Shown here: piece by piece, positions 34,472 to 42,593 of the stretch
How the letters are laid out: every line of letters starts with the position of its first letter
Position numbering within the stretch: the stretch's first letter is position 1
Assembly (NCBI GenBank): GCA_022842465.1
Contig: JALHPN010000055.1
Coordinates: 1 to 42,593, forward strand
From: Polyangiaceae bacterium
Lineage (GTDB): Bacteria; Myxococcota_A; Polyangia; Polyangiales; Polyangiaceae
DNA length: 42,593 nt
Reading direction: 5' to 3'
Notes under the pieces: generated by a model
The model's input: only the letters and a program-made list of their open reading frames with translations
Told to the model about the DNA's origin: nothing
The model's database searches: none
Made by a program: the position numbers and the translations under genes

Positions 34472-36262
34472 ATGGCCGCAACCTACAGCTCCCTCGTCGG
34501 TCTCGCCGTCGGCGGGAAGTACGAGATCCGCCGCGTCCTCGGTATCGGGGGGATGGGGGTCGTGTGCGAAGCGGTCAACGTCGACCTGCACAAGCGCGTC
34601 GCGTTGAAGCTGATCGACAAGTCGATGAAGGAGTCGGAGCTCATCGTCGAGCGGTTCCGACGCGAAGCGCGGGCGGCCGGTCAGATCCAGAGCGAGCACA
34701 TCGTCGACGTCTTCGACATGGGGGCGGACGCGCGCGTCGGGCTCTACATGGTCATGGAGCACCTCGTCGGCGAAGATCTCCAGACGCGCCTCGAGCGCGA
34801 CAAGAAGCTCGACGTGTCGACGGCGGTGATGATCGGGCATCAGATGGCGCGCGGCCTCGCGAAGGCCCACGCGGCAGGCGTCATCCACCGAGACCTGAAG
34901 CCCGCGAACGTCTTTCTCACCGCGCGCGACAACGGGCAGCTCCTCGTGAAGCTGCTCGACTTCGGCGTCTCGAAGCTGCTCCTCGACGAGGGGAGCGCGC
35001 GGATCACCGGGAGCGGCGCTCCGATCGGGACGCCCCTCTACATGTCCCCCGAGCAGGCCGAGGGGAAGAGCGACGTCGACGGCCGCGCGGACATCTGGTC
35101 GCTCGGGGCGGTGCTCTACGAAGCGCTCTCGGGCGAGCCTCCGTTCCAGGATCGCGGGAGCTACCACGGGACGATCGTGGGGATCCTCACGTCGCGGCCG
35201 CGCCTCCTCAAGGCGGTCGCGCCGTGGGTGCCGGCGGAGATCTGCGCGGTGGTCGACGCCTTGCTCGTCCACGACCGCGACGCCCGGCTCAAGGACGCCG
35301 ACACGGTGACGAAGCGCCTGCTCGAGGCGTACCCCGCCGTGTTGCCCGACGGGACGGGGCGCCACACGGCGGTCATCGTCTCGCAGGCGGCGGCGGCGAT
35401 CGACGCCACCGGGGACACGGAGATCTTCTCGAACCTCCGGGTGTCGGGAGAGAGCCCGTCGCGGCCGCCGTCGCATCCCTCCGGCGCATCGCCCGCGCCG
35501 CCCGCGCGACGAGATCCGACGAAGACCGTGCCCGAGCCGCCGCGCGAACGGATCCCGTCGAGCGCGGGGACGACGAAGGCCGCGACCGACGTGCGGCGGA
35601 GCGGCGCCGGCGAGGAGATGCTCGACGAGCCGTGGACGTCGCCGTCGGGCATCAAGAAGCGTCCGACGACGGAGCCTTTCGCGAAGGCGACCCCGTCGTC
35701 GTCGGCCGGCGGGGTCGCGATGCCGATGACGCCTTCCGAGATCGATCCGCTGCCGATGTCGCGCGTGCCCGACACGGAGCGCGACGTGAGGAATGCGATG
35801 CGCGCCGAGCGGAAGCGCTGGACCGTCATGGCGGCCATCGCGGGCACCCTCGTCGTCTTCTCCATCGCCGGCTTCTTCCTCGGTCGGCAGGCGAGCCTCC
35901 GTGAGGTGAGCCGGGAGGCCCCGCCACGCGTGCAAGCGGCCGCCGTCGCGCCGCCCCCGGCGCCGCCGCCGAGCGTCGTTCTCGCGCCGCCGCCCTCCGC
36001 GACGGCTCCTGCCGCATCCGCTCCTGCCGCCTCGTCGCCTCCTCCCGTGTCGGCCTCGAGCCTCCCGGCCCCGCGGGCACGCCCTGCGTCGAAGGCGCCG
36101 AAGCGTGCGCCGACCGCCCCGAAGGCGACCGCGAGTCACACCGCCGCGCCTCCTTCCGCCGAGAGCCCGGAGACGGACGGCCCCGCCGCCGAGACGCCCA
36201 AGGAAGCGCCCAAGGAAGCGCCGCCGAGCGAGCCGCCCGCGCCGAACGATACGGCGCCCTGA
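34472..36262 (+). CDS. Eukaryote-like Ser/Thr protein kinase with transmembrane segment
   Basis: A 596-residue Hanks-type kinase. The kinase domain (about 17-290) has the Gly loop GIGGMG (24-29), Lys46 in VALKLID, HRDLKPAN (139-146), DFG (163-165), GTPLYMSPEQAEG and DIWSLGAVLYE; all catalytic residues are present. A Ser/Pro/Thr-rich linker leads to one membrane helix at about 450-472 (WTVMAAIAGTLVVFSIAGFFL), then a Pro/Ala/Ser-rich tail of about 120 residues that should lie outside the cytoplasm. The tail contains a short PKEA repeat. Such kinases phosphorylate Thr residues that FHA domains read; three FHA proteins are encoded in this window, but no link is proven. The gene stands alone with a possible TATGAT promoter and an operator-like dyad. 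Confidence 0.95.
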   Translation: MAATYSSLVGLAVGGKYEIRRVLGIGGMGVVCEAVNVDLHKRVALKLIDKSMKESELIVERFRREARAAGQIQSEHIVDVFDMGADARVGLYMVMEHLVGEDLQTRLERDKKLDVSTAVMIGHQMARGLAKAHAAGVIHRDLKPANVFLTARDNGQLLVKLLDFGVSKLLLDEGSARITGSGAPIGTPLYMSPEQAEGKSDVDGRADIWSLGAVLYEALSGEPPFQDRGSYHGTIVGILTSRPRLLKAVAPWVPAEICAVVDALLVHDRDARLKDADTVTKRLLEAYPAVLPDGTGRHTAVIVSQAAAAIDATGDTEIFSNLRVSGESPSRPPSHPSGASPAPPARRDPTKTVPEPPRERIPSSAGTTKAATDVRRSGAGEEMLDEPWTSPSGIKKRPTTEPFAKATPSSSAGGVAMPMTPSEIDPLPMSRVPDTERDVRNAMRAERKRWTVMAAIAGTLVVFSIAGFFLGRQASLREVSREAPPRVQAAAVAPPPAPPPSVVLAPPPSATAPAASAPAASSPPPVSASSLPAPRARPASKAPKRAPTAPKATASHTAAPPSAESPETDGPAAETPKEAPKEAPPSEPPAPNDTAP

Positions 36263-36306
36263 CGGCAGAGGCCCGGACGGAAGAGCTAAAGGGCTGCCCT
36301 GCACGG

Positions 36307-36326
36307 CCTGCGCACGAGCGCGCAGG
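36307..36326 (+). terminator. Hairpin after the kinase gene
   Basis: CCTGCGC-ACGAGC-GCGCAGG is a perfect 7-bp stem with a 6-nt loop, 44 nt after the kinase stop, followed by CTTT. The T-run is short, so intrinsic termination is possible but weak. Confidence 0.4.
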
Positions 36327-36403
36327 CTTTGCGGCACGTGCCCTGGCACCCCCGCTTCCCCGCGCGCCGACGCGAGGTGCGTCGCTTGCTTCCCGTCGAA
36401 CGC

Positions 36404-36550
36404 ATGGGCGACCGCGTCGGTCCGATCGAGCGCTTCATGGCGGAGCATCACGTGCGACTCGAAGGCCTGCTCCGCGCCAGCGAGCGCCCACTCCCCCTCG
36501 CCGAGGCCCTCCGTAGAGGCCCCGCGCACACGGCACACGCGAGGAGGTGA
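36404..36550 (+). pseudogene. Probable N-terminal remnant of a hemerythrin-like gene
   Basis: A 48-codon frame, ATG at 36404 to TGA at 36548. It starts GDRVGPIERFMAEHHVRLEG and continues LLRASERP. This resembles the first helix of hemerythrin-like (HHE) proteins, whose pattern is roughly P-x-x-x-F-x-x-x-D/E-H-x-x-L-x-x-L-L. Codon use is typical of the window for about the first 38 codons and then degrades. The remaining HHE ligand motifs (HxxxE, HxxxxE) are absent: the frame stops inside the Shine-Dalgarno of nnrS. I infer an internal deletion that left a stub. Hemerythrin-like proteins and NnrS both concern nitric oxide or oxygen chemistry, which fits the position. A real small protein, or chance similarity, remains possible. 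Confidence 0.45.
36542..36550 (+). promoter_or_regulatory. Very strong Shine-Dalgarno AGGAGGTGA
   Basis: AGGAGGTGA is complementary to the 16S rRNA 3' end over nine bases and stands 5 nt before the ATG at 36556. It rules out the GTG at 36547, which lies inside it. Its last three bases are also the stop of the upstream hemerythrin-like remnant. Confidence 0.8.
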
Positions 36551-36555
36551 CGGCG

Positions 36556-37770
36556 ATGGGGCGCTCGCTGTCGATGCACGGGGAGATCCCCGCCCCGGTC
36601 GCGCCGCCTCGCCTCGCGTTCGCGCGGAAGGGCTTTCGCCCGTTCTTCCTCGTCGCGGCGATCTTCGCGGCGGCGATGGTGCCGCTCTGGCTCCTCTCCC
36701 TCTTCGGCGTCGTCCGCCTTCCGACGTACCTCGACGGCGTGAGCTGGCATGCCCACGAGATGCTCTTCGGCTACGCCGTCGCGGTCATCGCAGGGTTCCT
36801 CCTCACGGCGGTCTCCAACTGGACGCAGCGCGAGACCGCGACGGGAGGCCCTCTCCTCGCGCTCGCGACGCTCTGGAGCCTGGGGCGCGTCGTGATGACC
36901 GCGCCCCTTCCCCTCCCTCGCGGGCTCGCCGCGATCATCGATCTTGCGTTCCTGCCGGTCCTCGCCGTGGTGCTCGCGCGACCCATCGTCCTCGCGAAGA
37001 ACCGGCGGAACCTCGTCATGATCGGCGTGCTCGTCGCGCTCTTCGCCGCGAACCTCGTCGTCCACCTCGATGCGCTCTCGGTCGTCAGGAAGGGCTCGGG
37101 CCGCATCGCCTATCTCGCGGCGCTCGACGTCGTGGTCTTCCTGGGCCTCGTCATCACCGGCCGCGTCCTGCCGATGTTCACGCGGAACGCCACCGGAAAG
37201 ACGGAGATCACGTCGGCGCGCGGGCGAGGCGTGGCGACGCTCGCGGGCATGCTGCTCCTCGTCGCCCTCGACGTCACCGCGCACGACTCCCGCGCAGCAT
37301 CCGCCACGGCGGGGCTCGTCGGCGCGCTCGCGCTCGTTCGCGCCGCGCGCTGGGGGACGCGCCACACCGGCAGGCATCCGCTCCTCTGGGTCCTCCACGC
37401 TGGCTACGCCTGGCTCGGCGTCGGCCTCCTCCTCCGCGCAGCGCCGCTCGCCTCCTTGCCCGTGGCGAGCTCGGTCGCCACCCACGCCCTCACGGCGGGC
37501 GCGCTCGGGGCGCTCACGCTCGGGATGATGGTTCGCGTCGGGCTCGGCCACACCGGCCGGGCGCTCGTCGCCGGGCGCACCGTCACGGTCGCGTTCGCCC
37601 TCGTCAGCGCCGCCGCGATCGCACGCGTCGCCGGCCCCCTGGTCCATCCAGCGGCATACCTGTCGGTCTTGATCGTCTCCGGCGTCCTCTGGTCCGCCGC
37701 GTTCACGCTCTATGCCGCCGCCCATGCGTCCGTGCTCACGAGCCCGCGCGTCGACGGCAAGCCCGGGTGA
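36556..37770 (+). CDS. nnrS: NnrS family membrane protein
   Basis: A 404-residue NnrS protein with about 12 membrane helices. The family hallmark is in the first third: [16 protein letters not shown], then [29 protein letters not shown], with the His residues thought to bind haem. [14 protein letters not shown] and [12 protein letters not shown] are also conserved. NnrS protects cells against nitric-oxide-derived damage to iron-dilactyl thiol complexes. The start is the ATG at 36556, placed by a nine-base Shine-Dalgarno; the GTG at 36547 lies within that sequence. A probable hemerythrin remnant precedes it. No FNR-like or NsrR-like site is evident upstream. The convergent PLP-enzyme gene ends 16 nt after its stop. 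Confidence 0.93.
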   Translation: MGRSLSMHGEIPAPVAPPRLAFARKGFRPFFLVAAIFAAAMVPLWLLSLFGVVRLPTYLDGVSWHAHEMLFGYAVAVIAGFLLTAVSNWTQRETATGGPLLALATLWSLGRVVMTAPLPLPRGLAAIIDLAFLPVLAVVLARPIVLAKNRRNLVMIGVLVALFAANLVVHLDALSVVRKGSGRIAYLAALDVVVFLGLVITGRVLPMFTRNATGKTEITSARGRGVATLAGMLLLVALDVTAHDSRAASATAGLVGALALVRAARWGTRHTGRHPLLWVLHAGYAWLGVGLLLRAAPLASLPVASSVATHALTAGALGALTLGMMVRVGLGHTGRALVAGRTVTVAFALVSAAAIARVAGPLVHPAAYLSVLIVSGVLWSAAFTLYAAAHASVLTSPRVDGKPG

Positions 37771-37786
37771 CCCTCGACGAGCGCGC

Positions 37787-38797
37787 TCAGGCCGGTCGAA
37801 AGAGGCGCTCCATCGCGGGGGTCAAGGCCCGGCGAGCCGTCGACGGGAGCGGGACCGTCGACAGCGTGTGCCAGAAGAGGACACACGACGACGGCGAGGC
37901 CTCTGCCCGCGCGAGCGCCGCCGCGAAGGCCTTCGCCGTGTACGCCGGGTCGAGCACGATCCCTTCGCGCGCCGCGAGCTCGGTCGCGCGGCTCCCCGCG
38001 GCGGTCACATGGCCGTAGCCGCGTCCGACGAACGCGCCGTCGACCTCGATGCGCGCCGCCGCGGCGAGGCTCGCGCGACGCGAGAGGCCGATCGCGCGCG
38101 CCGTCGCGAACGCGAGCCGACGCGACGCGAGCGAGAGCGCCGAGACGGGATGCGAGATCGCAACCCCGACGACGCGCGTGCGGTGGAGGCCCTCGCGCGC
38201 GAGCCCCGCCGCGAGCCCCGCGGCGGTCCCGCCCGAGCCCATCGCGACGACGACGAGGTCGGGCTCCGGCATCGCGCCGTCCGCGATCTGCCTCGCGAGC
38301 TCGCGCGCGGCAGAGGCGAACCCGAGCGAGCCGAGCACGTTCGAGCCGCCGAGCGGGATGAACGCGACGTCCTCGGCGCGGAGGCGGGCCGCGGCCAGTC
38401 GGGACGCGACCGCGAACGGCGCCGCCGCCCACGCTCGCACCGGCACCGCGCGGAGCCCGTGATCGAGCGCGACGCGAAGGTTCTCGCGCGCATGCGGCGA
38501 CGAGGGTTGCGGCACGAGCACGGCCTCGACCTCGAAGCCGTGGACCTCTCCGAAGAGCGCCGTCGCGACGACCTGGTGGCTCCCCGCGGCGCCGACCGTC
38601 AGGAGCCGGCGTGCGCCGCGCGCCTTTGCGTCCGCGAGGAGATGCTCGAGCTTCCGCACCTTGTTGCCGCCGTAGAGCGAGCCGACGCGATCGTCGCGCT
38701 TCACCCAGATCGTCAGCCCGGCCCCGCCTTCGCCGCGGTGCGTCGCGACGAAAATCCGCGCGATGGGCGTGGGCGCGAGGTCCGCGAGCGACAGCAC
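37787..38797 (-). CDS. PLP-dependent enzyme of the D-cysteine desulfhydrase / ACC deaminase type
   Basis: A 336-residue fold-type II PLP enzyme. The Schiff-base Lys is in [19 protein letters not shown], the family's standard site. The phosphate-binding Gly/Ser-rich loop is [15 protein letters not shown]. Where D-cysteine desulfhydrases and ACC deaminases usually have SNH or SNQ (NHCR-like) after the strand, this protein has [14 protein letters not shown], so its substrate may differ from both. The family deaminates or desulphurates small amino acids. The start is GTG at 38797; TAGAGT 10 nt upstream is a possible -10. The frame continues upstream, but that part overlaps the glnB promoter region and has no good start. 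It is divergent from glnB across 142 bp and convergent with nnrS. Confidence 0.82.
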   Translation of the reverse strand: MLSLADLAPTPIARIFVATHRGEGGAGLTIWVKRDDRVGSLYGGNKVRKLEHLLADAKARGARRLLTVGAAGSHQVVATALFGEVHGFEVEAVLVPQPSSPHARENLRVALDHGLRAVPVRAWAAAPFAVASRLAAARLRAEDVAFIPLGGSNVLGSLGFASAARELARQIADGAMPEPDLVVVAMGSGGTAAGLAAGLAREGLHRTRVVGVAISHPVSALSLASRRLAFATARAIGLSRRASLAAAARIEVDGAFVGRGYGHVTAAGSRATELAAREGIVLDPAYTAKAFAAALARAEASPSSCVLFWHTLSTVPLPSTARRALTPAMERLFRPA

Positions 38798-38807
38798 GGC
38801 AGCGCCG

Positions 38808-38813
38808 ACTCTA
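38808..38813 (-). promoter_or_regulatory. Putative -10 element (TAGAGT) of the PLP-enzyme gene
   Basis: TAGAGT on the minus strand, with TG immediately before it, lies 10 nt before the GTG at 38797, giving a leader of 3-4 nt. Confidence 0.4.
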
Positions 38814-38864
38814 CACGCGCTCGGCCGGAAACCTCCCCGAAACGAGCTGGGGTGGAAAACCCCT

Positions 38865-38880
38865 TGGCAGCCCCGGGGCG
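38865..38880 (+). promoter_or_regulatory. Weak sigma-54 promoter candidate upstream of glnB
   Basis: TGGCAG then GC, with exactly 10 nt between GG and GC, matches the -24/-12 spacing. The -12 half (GGGCG) lacks the usual TT. An overlapping alternative is TGGAAAACCCCTTGGC (38853-38868), which has the TT but GG in place of GC. Neither is a full match. Confidence 0.25.
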
Positions 38881-38888
38881 CCGAGTGA

Positions 38889-39278
<390 letters not shown>

Positions 39279-39328
39279 GCGTCCTCCGAGACCGTTTTCC
39301 GATCCGAGAGAGAAGAAGGAAGAGAGCC

Positions 39329-40744
39329 ATGAAGCCGAAGGAAGTCGTCGAGTTCGCGCAGAAGAACGACGTCAAGTTCATCGACCTCAAGTTCATCGAT
39401 TTTCCGGGCGTCTGGCAGCACACGACGATTCCCGCGCACCGCCTCGAGGAGTCGCTCTTCGAGGACGGCATCGCGTTCGACGGATCGTCGGTCCGCGGCT
39501 GGCAGCCGATCAACGCGTCGGACATGGTGATGATCCCGGACGCGGAGACGGCGAAGCTCGATCCGTTCTTCGCGTACCCGACCCTGTCGCTCACGTGCTC
39601 GGTCTACGATCCGATCACGAAGCAGCCGTACTCGCGTGACCCGCGCCACATCGCGCGGAAGGCGGAGGCCTACCTCCGTCAGACCGGCATCGCGGACACG
39701 TCCTTCATGGGGCCCGAGGCCGAGTTCTTCGTCTTCGACGACGTGCGCTTCGATCACTCTAAGCCCAACGAAGGCTTCTACTTCCTCGACAGCGTCGAGG
39801 GGGCGTGGAACTCCGGTCGCGAGGAGTACCCGAACCTCGGGTACAAGACGCGCCACAAGGAGGGATACTTCCCCGTCCCGCCGACCGACACGCTCGCGAA
39901 CCTCCGCATGGAGATGATGCTCGCGCTCGAGGCGTCCGGCATCGAGGTCGAGGTCGGCCACCACGAGGTCGCCTCGGGCGGTCAGTGCGAGATCGGCATG
40001 AAGTACAACCGGCTGCTCCCCTGCGGTGACCAGCTGATGTGGTTCAAGTACATCATCAAGAACGTCGCCCGGAAGCACGGCAAGTCCGTCACGTTCATGC
40101 CGAAGCCGCTCTTCGGGGACAACGGCTCGGGCATGCACGTCCACCAGTCGCTGTGGAAGGAGGGCAAGCCCCTCTTCGGCGGTGACGGCTACGCGGGCCT
40201 CTCGCAGATGGCGCTCCACTACATCGGCGGCATCATCAAGCACGCGAAGGCGCTCGCGGCGTTCACGAACCCGACGACGAACAGCTATCGCCGTCTCGTC
40301 CCTGGCTTCGAGGCACCGGTCAACCTCGCGTACTCGAGCCGCAACCGCTCGGCCTCCGTGCGCATCCCGATCACGGGCCCCTCCCCGAAGACCCGTCGCA
40401 TCGAGGTCCGCTTCCCGGATCCGAGCTGCAACCCGTACCTCGCGTTCAGCGCGATGATGCTCGCCGGCCTCGACGGCATCCAGAACAAGATCGACCCGGG
40501 CGATCCGCTCGACAAGGACATCTACGCCCTCTCCCCCGAGGAGCTGAAGAACGTCCCCCACATGCCGGGCAGCCTCGAGGAGGCCCTCGACACGCTCGAG
40601 AGGGACCACGAGTTCCTCCTTCGCGGCGACGTCTTCACGAAGGACGCGATCGCGGAGTGGCTCGACTACAAGCGGACGAAGGAGCTGAACCCGATCCGCA
40701 TGCGGCCGACGCCGCACGAGTTCTTCCTCTACTACGACATCTGA
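39329..40744 (+). CDS. glnA: Glutamine synthetase type I
   Basis: A 471-residue GSI-type glutamine synthetase, of normal length. It makes glutamine from glutamate, ammonia and ATP as a dodecamer. It shows [17 protein letters not shown], the metal-ligand set in [13 protein letters not shown] and [30 protein letters not shown], the glutamate-binding loop [17 protein letters not shown], and [20 protein letters not shown]. The adenylylation Tyr is present as Tyr399 in [11 protein letters not shown], so control by adenylylation is possible. AAGGA lies 8 nt before the ATG. It follows glnB by 50 nt, and the FHA sigma-54 activator gene begins 83 nt after its stop. Confidence 0.97.
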   Translation: MKPKEVVEFAQKNDVKFIDLKFIDFPGVWQHTTIPAHRLEESLFEDGIAFDGSSVRGWQPINASDMVMIPDAETAKLDPFFAYPTLSLTCSVYDPITKQPYSRDPRHIARKAEAYLRQTGIADTSFMGPEAEFFVFDDVRFDHSKPNEGFYFLDSVEGAWNSGREEYPNLGYKTRHKEGYFPVPPTDTLANLRMEMMLALEASGIEVEVGHHEVASGGQCEIGMKYNRLLPCGDQLMWFKYIIKNVARKHGKSVTFMPKPLFGDNGSGMHVHQSLWKEGKPLFGGDGYAGLSQMALHYIGGIIKHAKALAAFTNPTTNSYRRLVPGFEAPVNLAYSSRNRSASVRIPITGPSPKTRRIEVRFPDPSCNPYLAFSAMMLAGLDGIQNKIDPGDPLDKDIYALSPEELKNVPHMPGSLEEALDTLERDHEFLLRGDVFTKDAIAEWLDYKRTKELNPIRMRPTPHEFFLYYDI

Positions 40745-40815
40745 GCGCCAACGGTTTCCTGGGAATCGAGCCGGATGCGCCGGGCGTATCCATGGCAACG
40801 CCCCTGGAACGCCCC

Positions 40816-40821
40816 TATCCT
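40816..40821 (+). promoter_or_regulatory. Putative -10 element (TATCCT) of the second FHA activator
   Basis: TATCCT lies 6 nt before the ATG at 40828. It decides this ATG over the in-frame ATG at 40792 and implies a leaderless transcript. Confidence 0.5.
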
Positions 40822-40827
40822 GCTCGG

Positions 40828-42141
40828 ATGGACACCACGCATCGCGTGGCGACTGTCGCCTTGCCGGTGCGCGAGGTCGACGTGCGCGTCGTCGACGGCG
40901 TCGACAAGGGTCGAGCCGCGAAGCACACCGAGCGGGTCTCGATCGGGAGCGCTGCGACCAACGATCTCGTGCTCGGCGACCGCGCGGTCTCGCGGTTCCA
41001 CGCCGAGATGCAGATCGCCCCGAGCGGGATCCTCGTCGTCGATCACGGGTCGCGGAACGGCACGTACGTCGGCGCGGTGCGCCTCCAGAGCGCGGTCGTG
41101 CCGCCGGGCACGAAGATCCGCGTCGGCGACACGACGCTCCAGGTGGGCGAGGGCGGGATCGACTCCGTCGCCGTCGCCAGCCACGACGCCTTCGGCGCGT
41201 TCCGTGGGTGGTCGGCCGCCGCCAGGCGCCTCATGGCCGAGGCGCACAAGGCGGCGCCGTCCGGCGCGTCGGTGCTCGTCATCGGTGAGAGCGGCACGGG
41301 CAAGGAGCTCCTCGCGCGCGCGATGCACGAGCACGGACCGCGGCCGAAGGGGCCCTTCGAGGTCGTCGACGGCGGAGCGCTCGTGCCGAACCTCGTCGCC
41401 AGCGAGCTCTTCGGTCACGAGCGCGGCGCGTTCACGGGCGCGGACAAGCGTCACATCGGGGCCTTCGAGCGCGCGGCCGGCGGGACGCTGTTCCTCGACG
41501 AGGTCGGCGAGCTCTCGCAGGAGATCCAGCCGATGCTCCTCGGCGCGCTCGAGCGCCGCCGCTTCCGGCGTCTCGGCGGCGCGCAGGACATCCCGCTCGA
41601 CGTGCGCCTCGTGGCGGCGACCCACCGCGACCTCCGCCAGTCGATCAACGAGGGCCGGTTCCGGCTCGACCTCTACTACCGCATCGCGGTCGTCACCTTG
41701 CGGGTCCCCTCCCTCCGCGAGCGCATCGAGGACGTCGTCCCCCTCGTCGTCGAGATCGCGACGAAGCTCGGCGCCGATCCGACGCGGATCAACGATCTCG
41801 TGTCCGGCGAGGCGCGCCGCTCGCTCGAGGCCCACCGCTGGCCGGGCAACGTGCGGGAGCTCCGGAACGTCGTCGAGGCGACGCTGGCGATGGGCGAGCT
41901 CCCTTCCCTCTTCGCGGTGCCGGAGACCGGCGCGACCGTGAACCCCCTCCAGGAGGGGATCGAACGCCTCCTCCCGCTCCCCTACGGCGACGCCCGGAAC
42001 CAGCTCGTGTCCGCCTTCGAGAAGCGCTACCTCGAGGCGCTCCTCCAGCGTACGCAGGGCAACGTGGCGGCCGCGGCGCGAACGGCGCAGATGGACCGCT
42101 CGCACCTGATCGACATGTTGAAGCGCCACGGCCTCCGCTGA
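40828..42141 (+). CDS. FHA-domain sigma-54-dependent transcriptional activator (second)
   Basis: A 437-residue enhancer-binding protein with the same design as the one at 5027. The FHA domain (about 12-105) has VSRFHAEM and DHGSRNGTYVG, but the position of the phosphate-binding Arg (usually GR) is Ser (VSIGSAATND), so phosphothreonine recognition may be weakened. The AAA+ domain has GESGTGKE (about 152), an intact GAFTGA (about 200), GGTLFLDEVGEL and WPGNVRELRN. A Fis-type HTH ends it (GNVAAAARTAQMDRSHLIDML). It lies next to glnA. A role in the nitrogen response is possible, but there is no NtrC-type receiver. The start at 40828 is favoured by TATCCT 6 nt upstream. Confidence 0.9.
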   Translation: MDTTHRVATVALPVREVDVRVVDGVDKGRAAKHTERVSIGSAATNDLVLGDRAVSRFHAEMQIAPSGILVVDHGSRNGTYVGAVRLQSAVVPPGTKIRVGDTTLQVGEGGIDSVAVASHDAFGAFRGWSAAARRLMAEAHKAAPSGASVLVIGESGTGKELLARAMHEHGPRPKGPFEVVDGGALVPNLVASELFGHERGAFTGADKRHIGAFERAAGGTLFLDEVGELSQEIQPMLLGALERRRFRRLGGAQDIPLDVRLVAATHRDLRQSINEGRFRLDLYYRIAVVTLRVPSLRERIEDVVPLVVEIATKLGADPTRINDLVSGEARRSLEAHRWPGNVRELRNVVEATLAMGELPSLFAVPETGATVNPLQEGIERLLPLPYGDARNQLVSAFEKRYLEALLQRTQGNVAAAARTAQMDRSHLIDMLKRHGLR

Positions 42142-42147
42142 CCGACG

Positions 42148-42593
42148 TCAGCGATAGAGCCGACCGCCCGCCGCTCCCCGATGGCGAGCCTCGTGCTGCT
42201 CCGCGCACGCGCCGGCATGGAGGGGGTCGACGCAGAGCGCACACGAGGCCGGCTCTCCCGCGATCGGCGCCTCGCACTCCGCGCATGCGACGACGGGGAC
42301 GTCGACGGCCTCCGCGACGCGCAGAGGTCGCGAGGGCTCCGCCGCGACGCGCACGCGCGGCTCGCGGGAGAGACCGGCGACGTACGCGAGGACGCGCTTC
42401 GTCCCGAGCACCACCGCACCCGTGAGCAGGGCGAGGGCGACCGCGTCGAAGGGAGGAGAAGGTGCCAGCACCTTCTCGATCACGAGCAAGAGGACCGACC
42501 AGGCGACCAGCCCGAGCGCGACCGCAGCGAGGACGGCGCCCGGAGAGGGCCCTCCGGCCCTCGCGGGGGCGGGCGCCGGCCGCGGGCGCCGCC
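42148..42593 (-). CDS. Membrane protein with C-terminal Cys/His cluster (5' end beyond the window)
   Basis: The frame is open from the stop at 42148 to the right edge, so the N-terminus lies outside the window. Visible, in order: a Pro/Ala/Arg-rich segment (RRPRPAPAPARAGG); a first membrane helix (AVLAAVALGLVAWSVLLLVI); a second (AVALALLTGAVVLGTKRVL); then a 70-residue tail. The tail has the cluster CAECEAPIAGEPASCALC followed by HAGACAEQHEARH. Two CxxC pairs plus Cys/His suggest one or two zinc sites, like a bacterial RING- or B-box-type finger. A TTG at 42489 lies inside the first membrane helix and is not a credible start. The family is not recognised. It is convergent with the FHA activator, 6 nt away. 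Confidence 0.6.
   Translation of the reverse strand, partial: RRPRPAPAPARAGGPSPGAVLAAVALGLVAWSVLLLVIEKVLAPSPPFDAVALALLTGAVVLGTKRVLAYVAGLSREPRVRVAAEPSRPLRVAEAVDVPVVACAECEAPIAGEPASCALCVDPLHAGACAEQHEARHRGAAGGRLYR

Noticed and set aside
36307..36326. Hairpin considered as part of a small RNA or riboswitch
   Set aside because: Only one simple stem with a weak T-run; no conserved aptamer features seen.
34007..36538. Minus-strand frame of 843 codons over the kinase
   Set aside because: Arg-rich antisense product with no motif; the kinase frame is complete.

Overview
The window is about 42.6 kb of very GC-rich DNA, with G or C at almost every third codon position. Its gene content points to a myxobacterium (Myxococcota, probably Polyangia): a eukaryote-like Ser/Thr kinase with a Pro/Ala tail, three FHA-domain proteins (two of them sigma-54 activators), a SARP/BTAD-type regulator, a PilZ protein and many small lipoproteins. 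The taxonomic call is an inference from this content. I saw no rRNA, tRNA, CRISPR array, insertion sequence or phage gene. No stretch longer than 300 bases lacks a gene.

Layout. 1-1193: the Pro-rich tail of an upstream gene, overlapping a TPR/PEGA-like membrane protein. 1194-6367, minus strand: a sigma-54 FHA activator, a spermidine-synthase-like membrane fusion and a VWA-FHA protein. 6515-12353: a lipoprotein, a PilZ protein, an unrecognised protein, a PpiD-like foldase, an M16 peptidase and an M23-like lipoprotein. 12272-18068: a FIST protein and an alpha/beta hydrolase on minus, then NAD-type isocitrate dehydrogenase, a cation/proton antiporter fused to a PTS EIIA domain, and exonuclease III. 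18069-22962: a lipoprotein divergent from a tightly overlapped MoxR-DUF58-transglutaminase operon. 22966-27646: an Asn-ladder repeat lipoprotein, GTP-dependent PEP carboxykinase, a LamG-like protein and a DUF4412-like lipoprotein. 27678-31345: a SARP-type regulator divergent from a methyltransferase, then a ferritin-like protein. 31342-36262: a CxxC-tailed membrane protein, acetyl-CoA synthetase and a Ser/Thr kinase. 36404-42593: a probable hemerythrin remnant, NnrS, a PLP enzyme, P-II (glnB), glutamine synthetase (glnA), a second FHA sigma-54 activator, and a membrane protein with a Cys/His cluster running off the right edge.

How the genes fit together. Central carbon functions (isocitrate dehydrogenase, PEP carboxykinase, acetyl-CoA synthetase) and nitrogen functions (P-II, GlnA) are interspersed with envelope proteins and a phospho-signalling set (kinase plus FHA readers). 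The most striking non-coding structure lies in the 174 bp between the SARP-type regulator and the methyltransferase: two arrays of a heptamer, TCCCACG, at 12-13 bp intervals, each touching one gene's ribosome-binding site. This resembles the direct-repeat operators of SARP regulators but has a different sequence and period. A second window-wide signal is a TANNNT hexamer placed 6-7 nt before many start codons, which implies leaderless transcripts.
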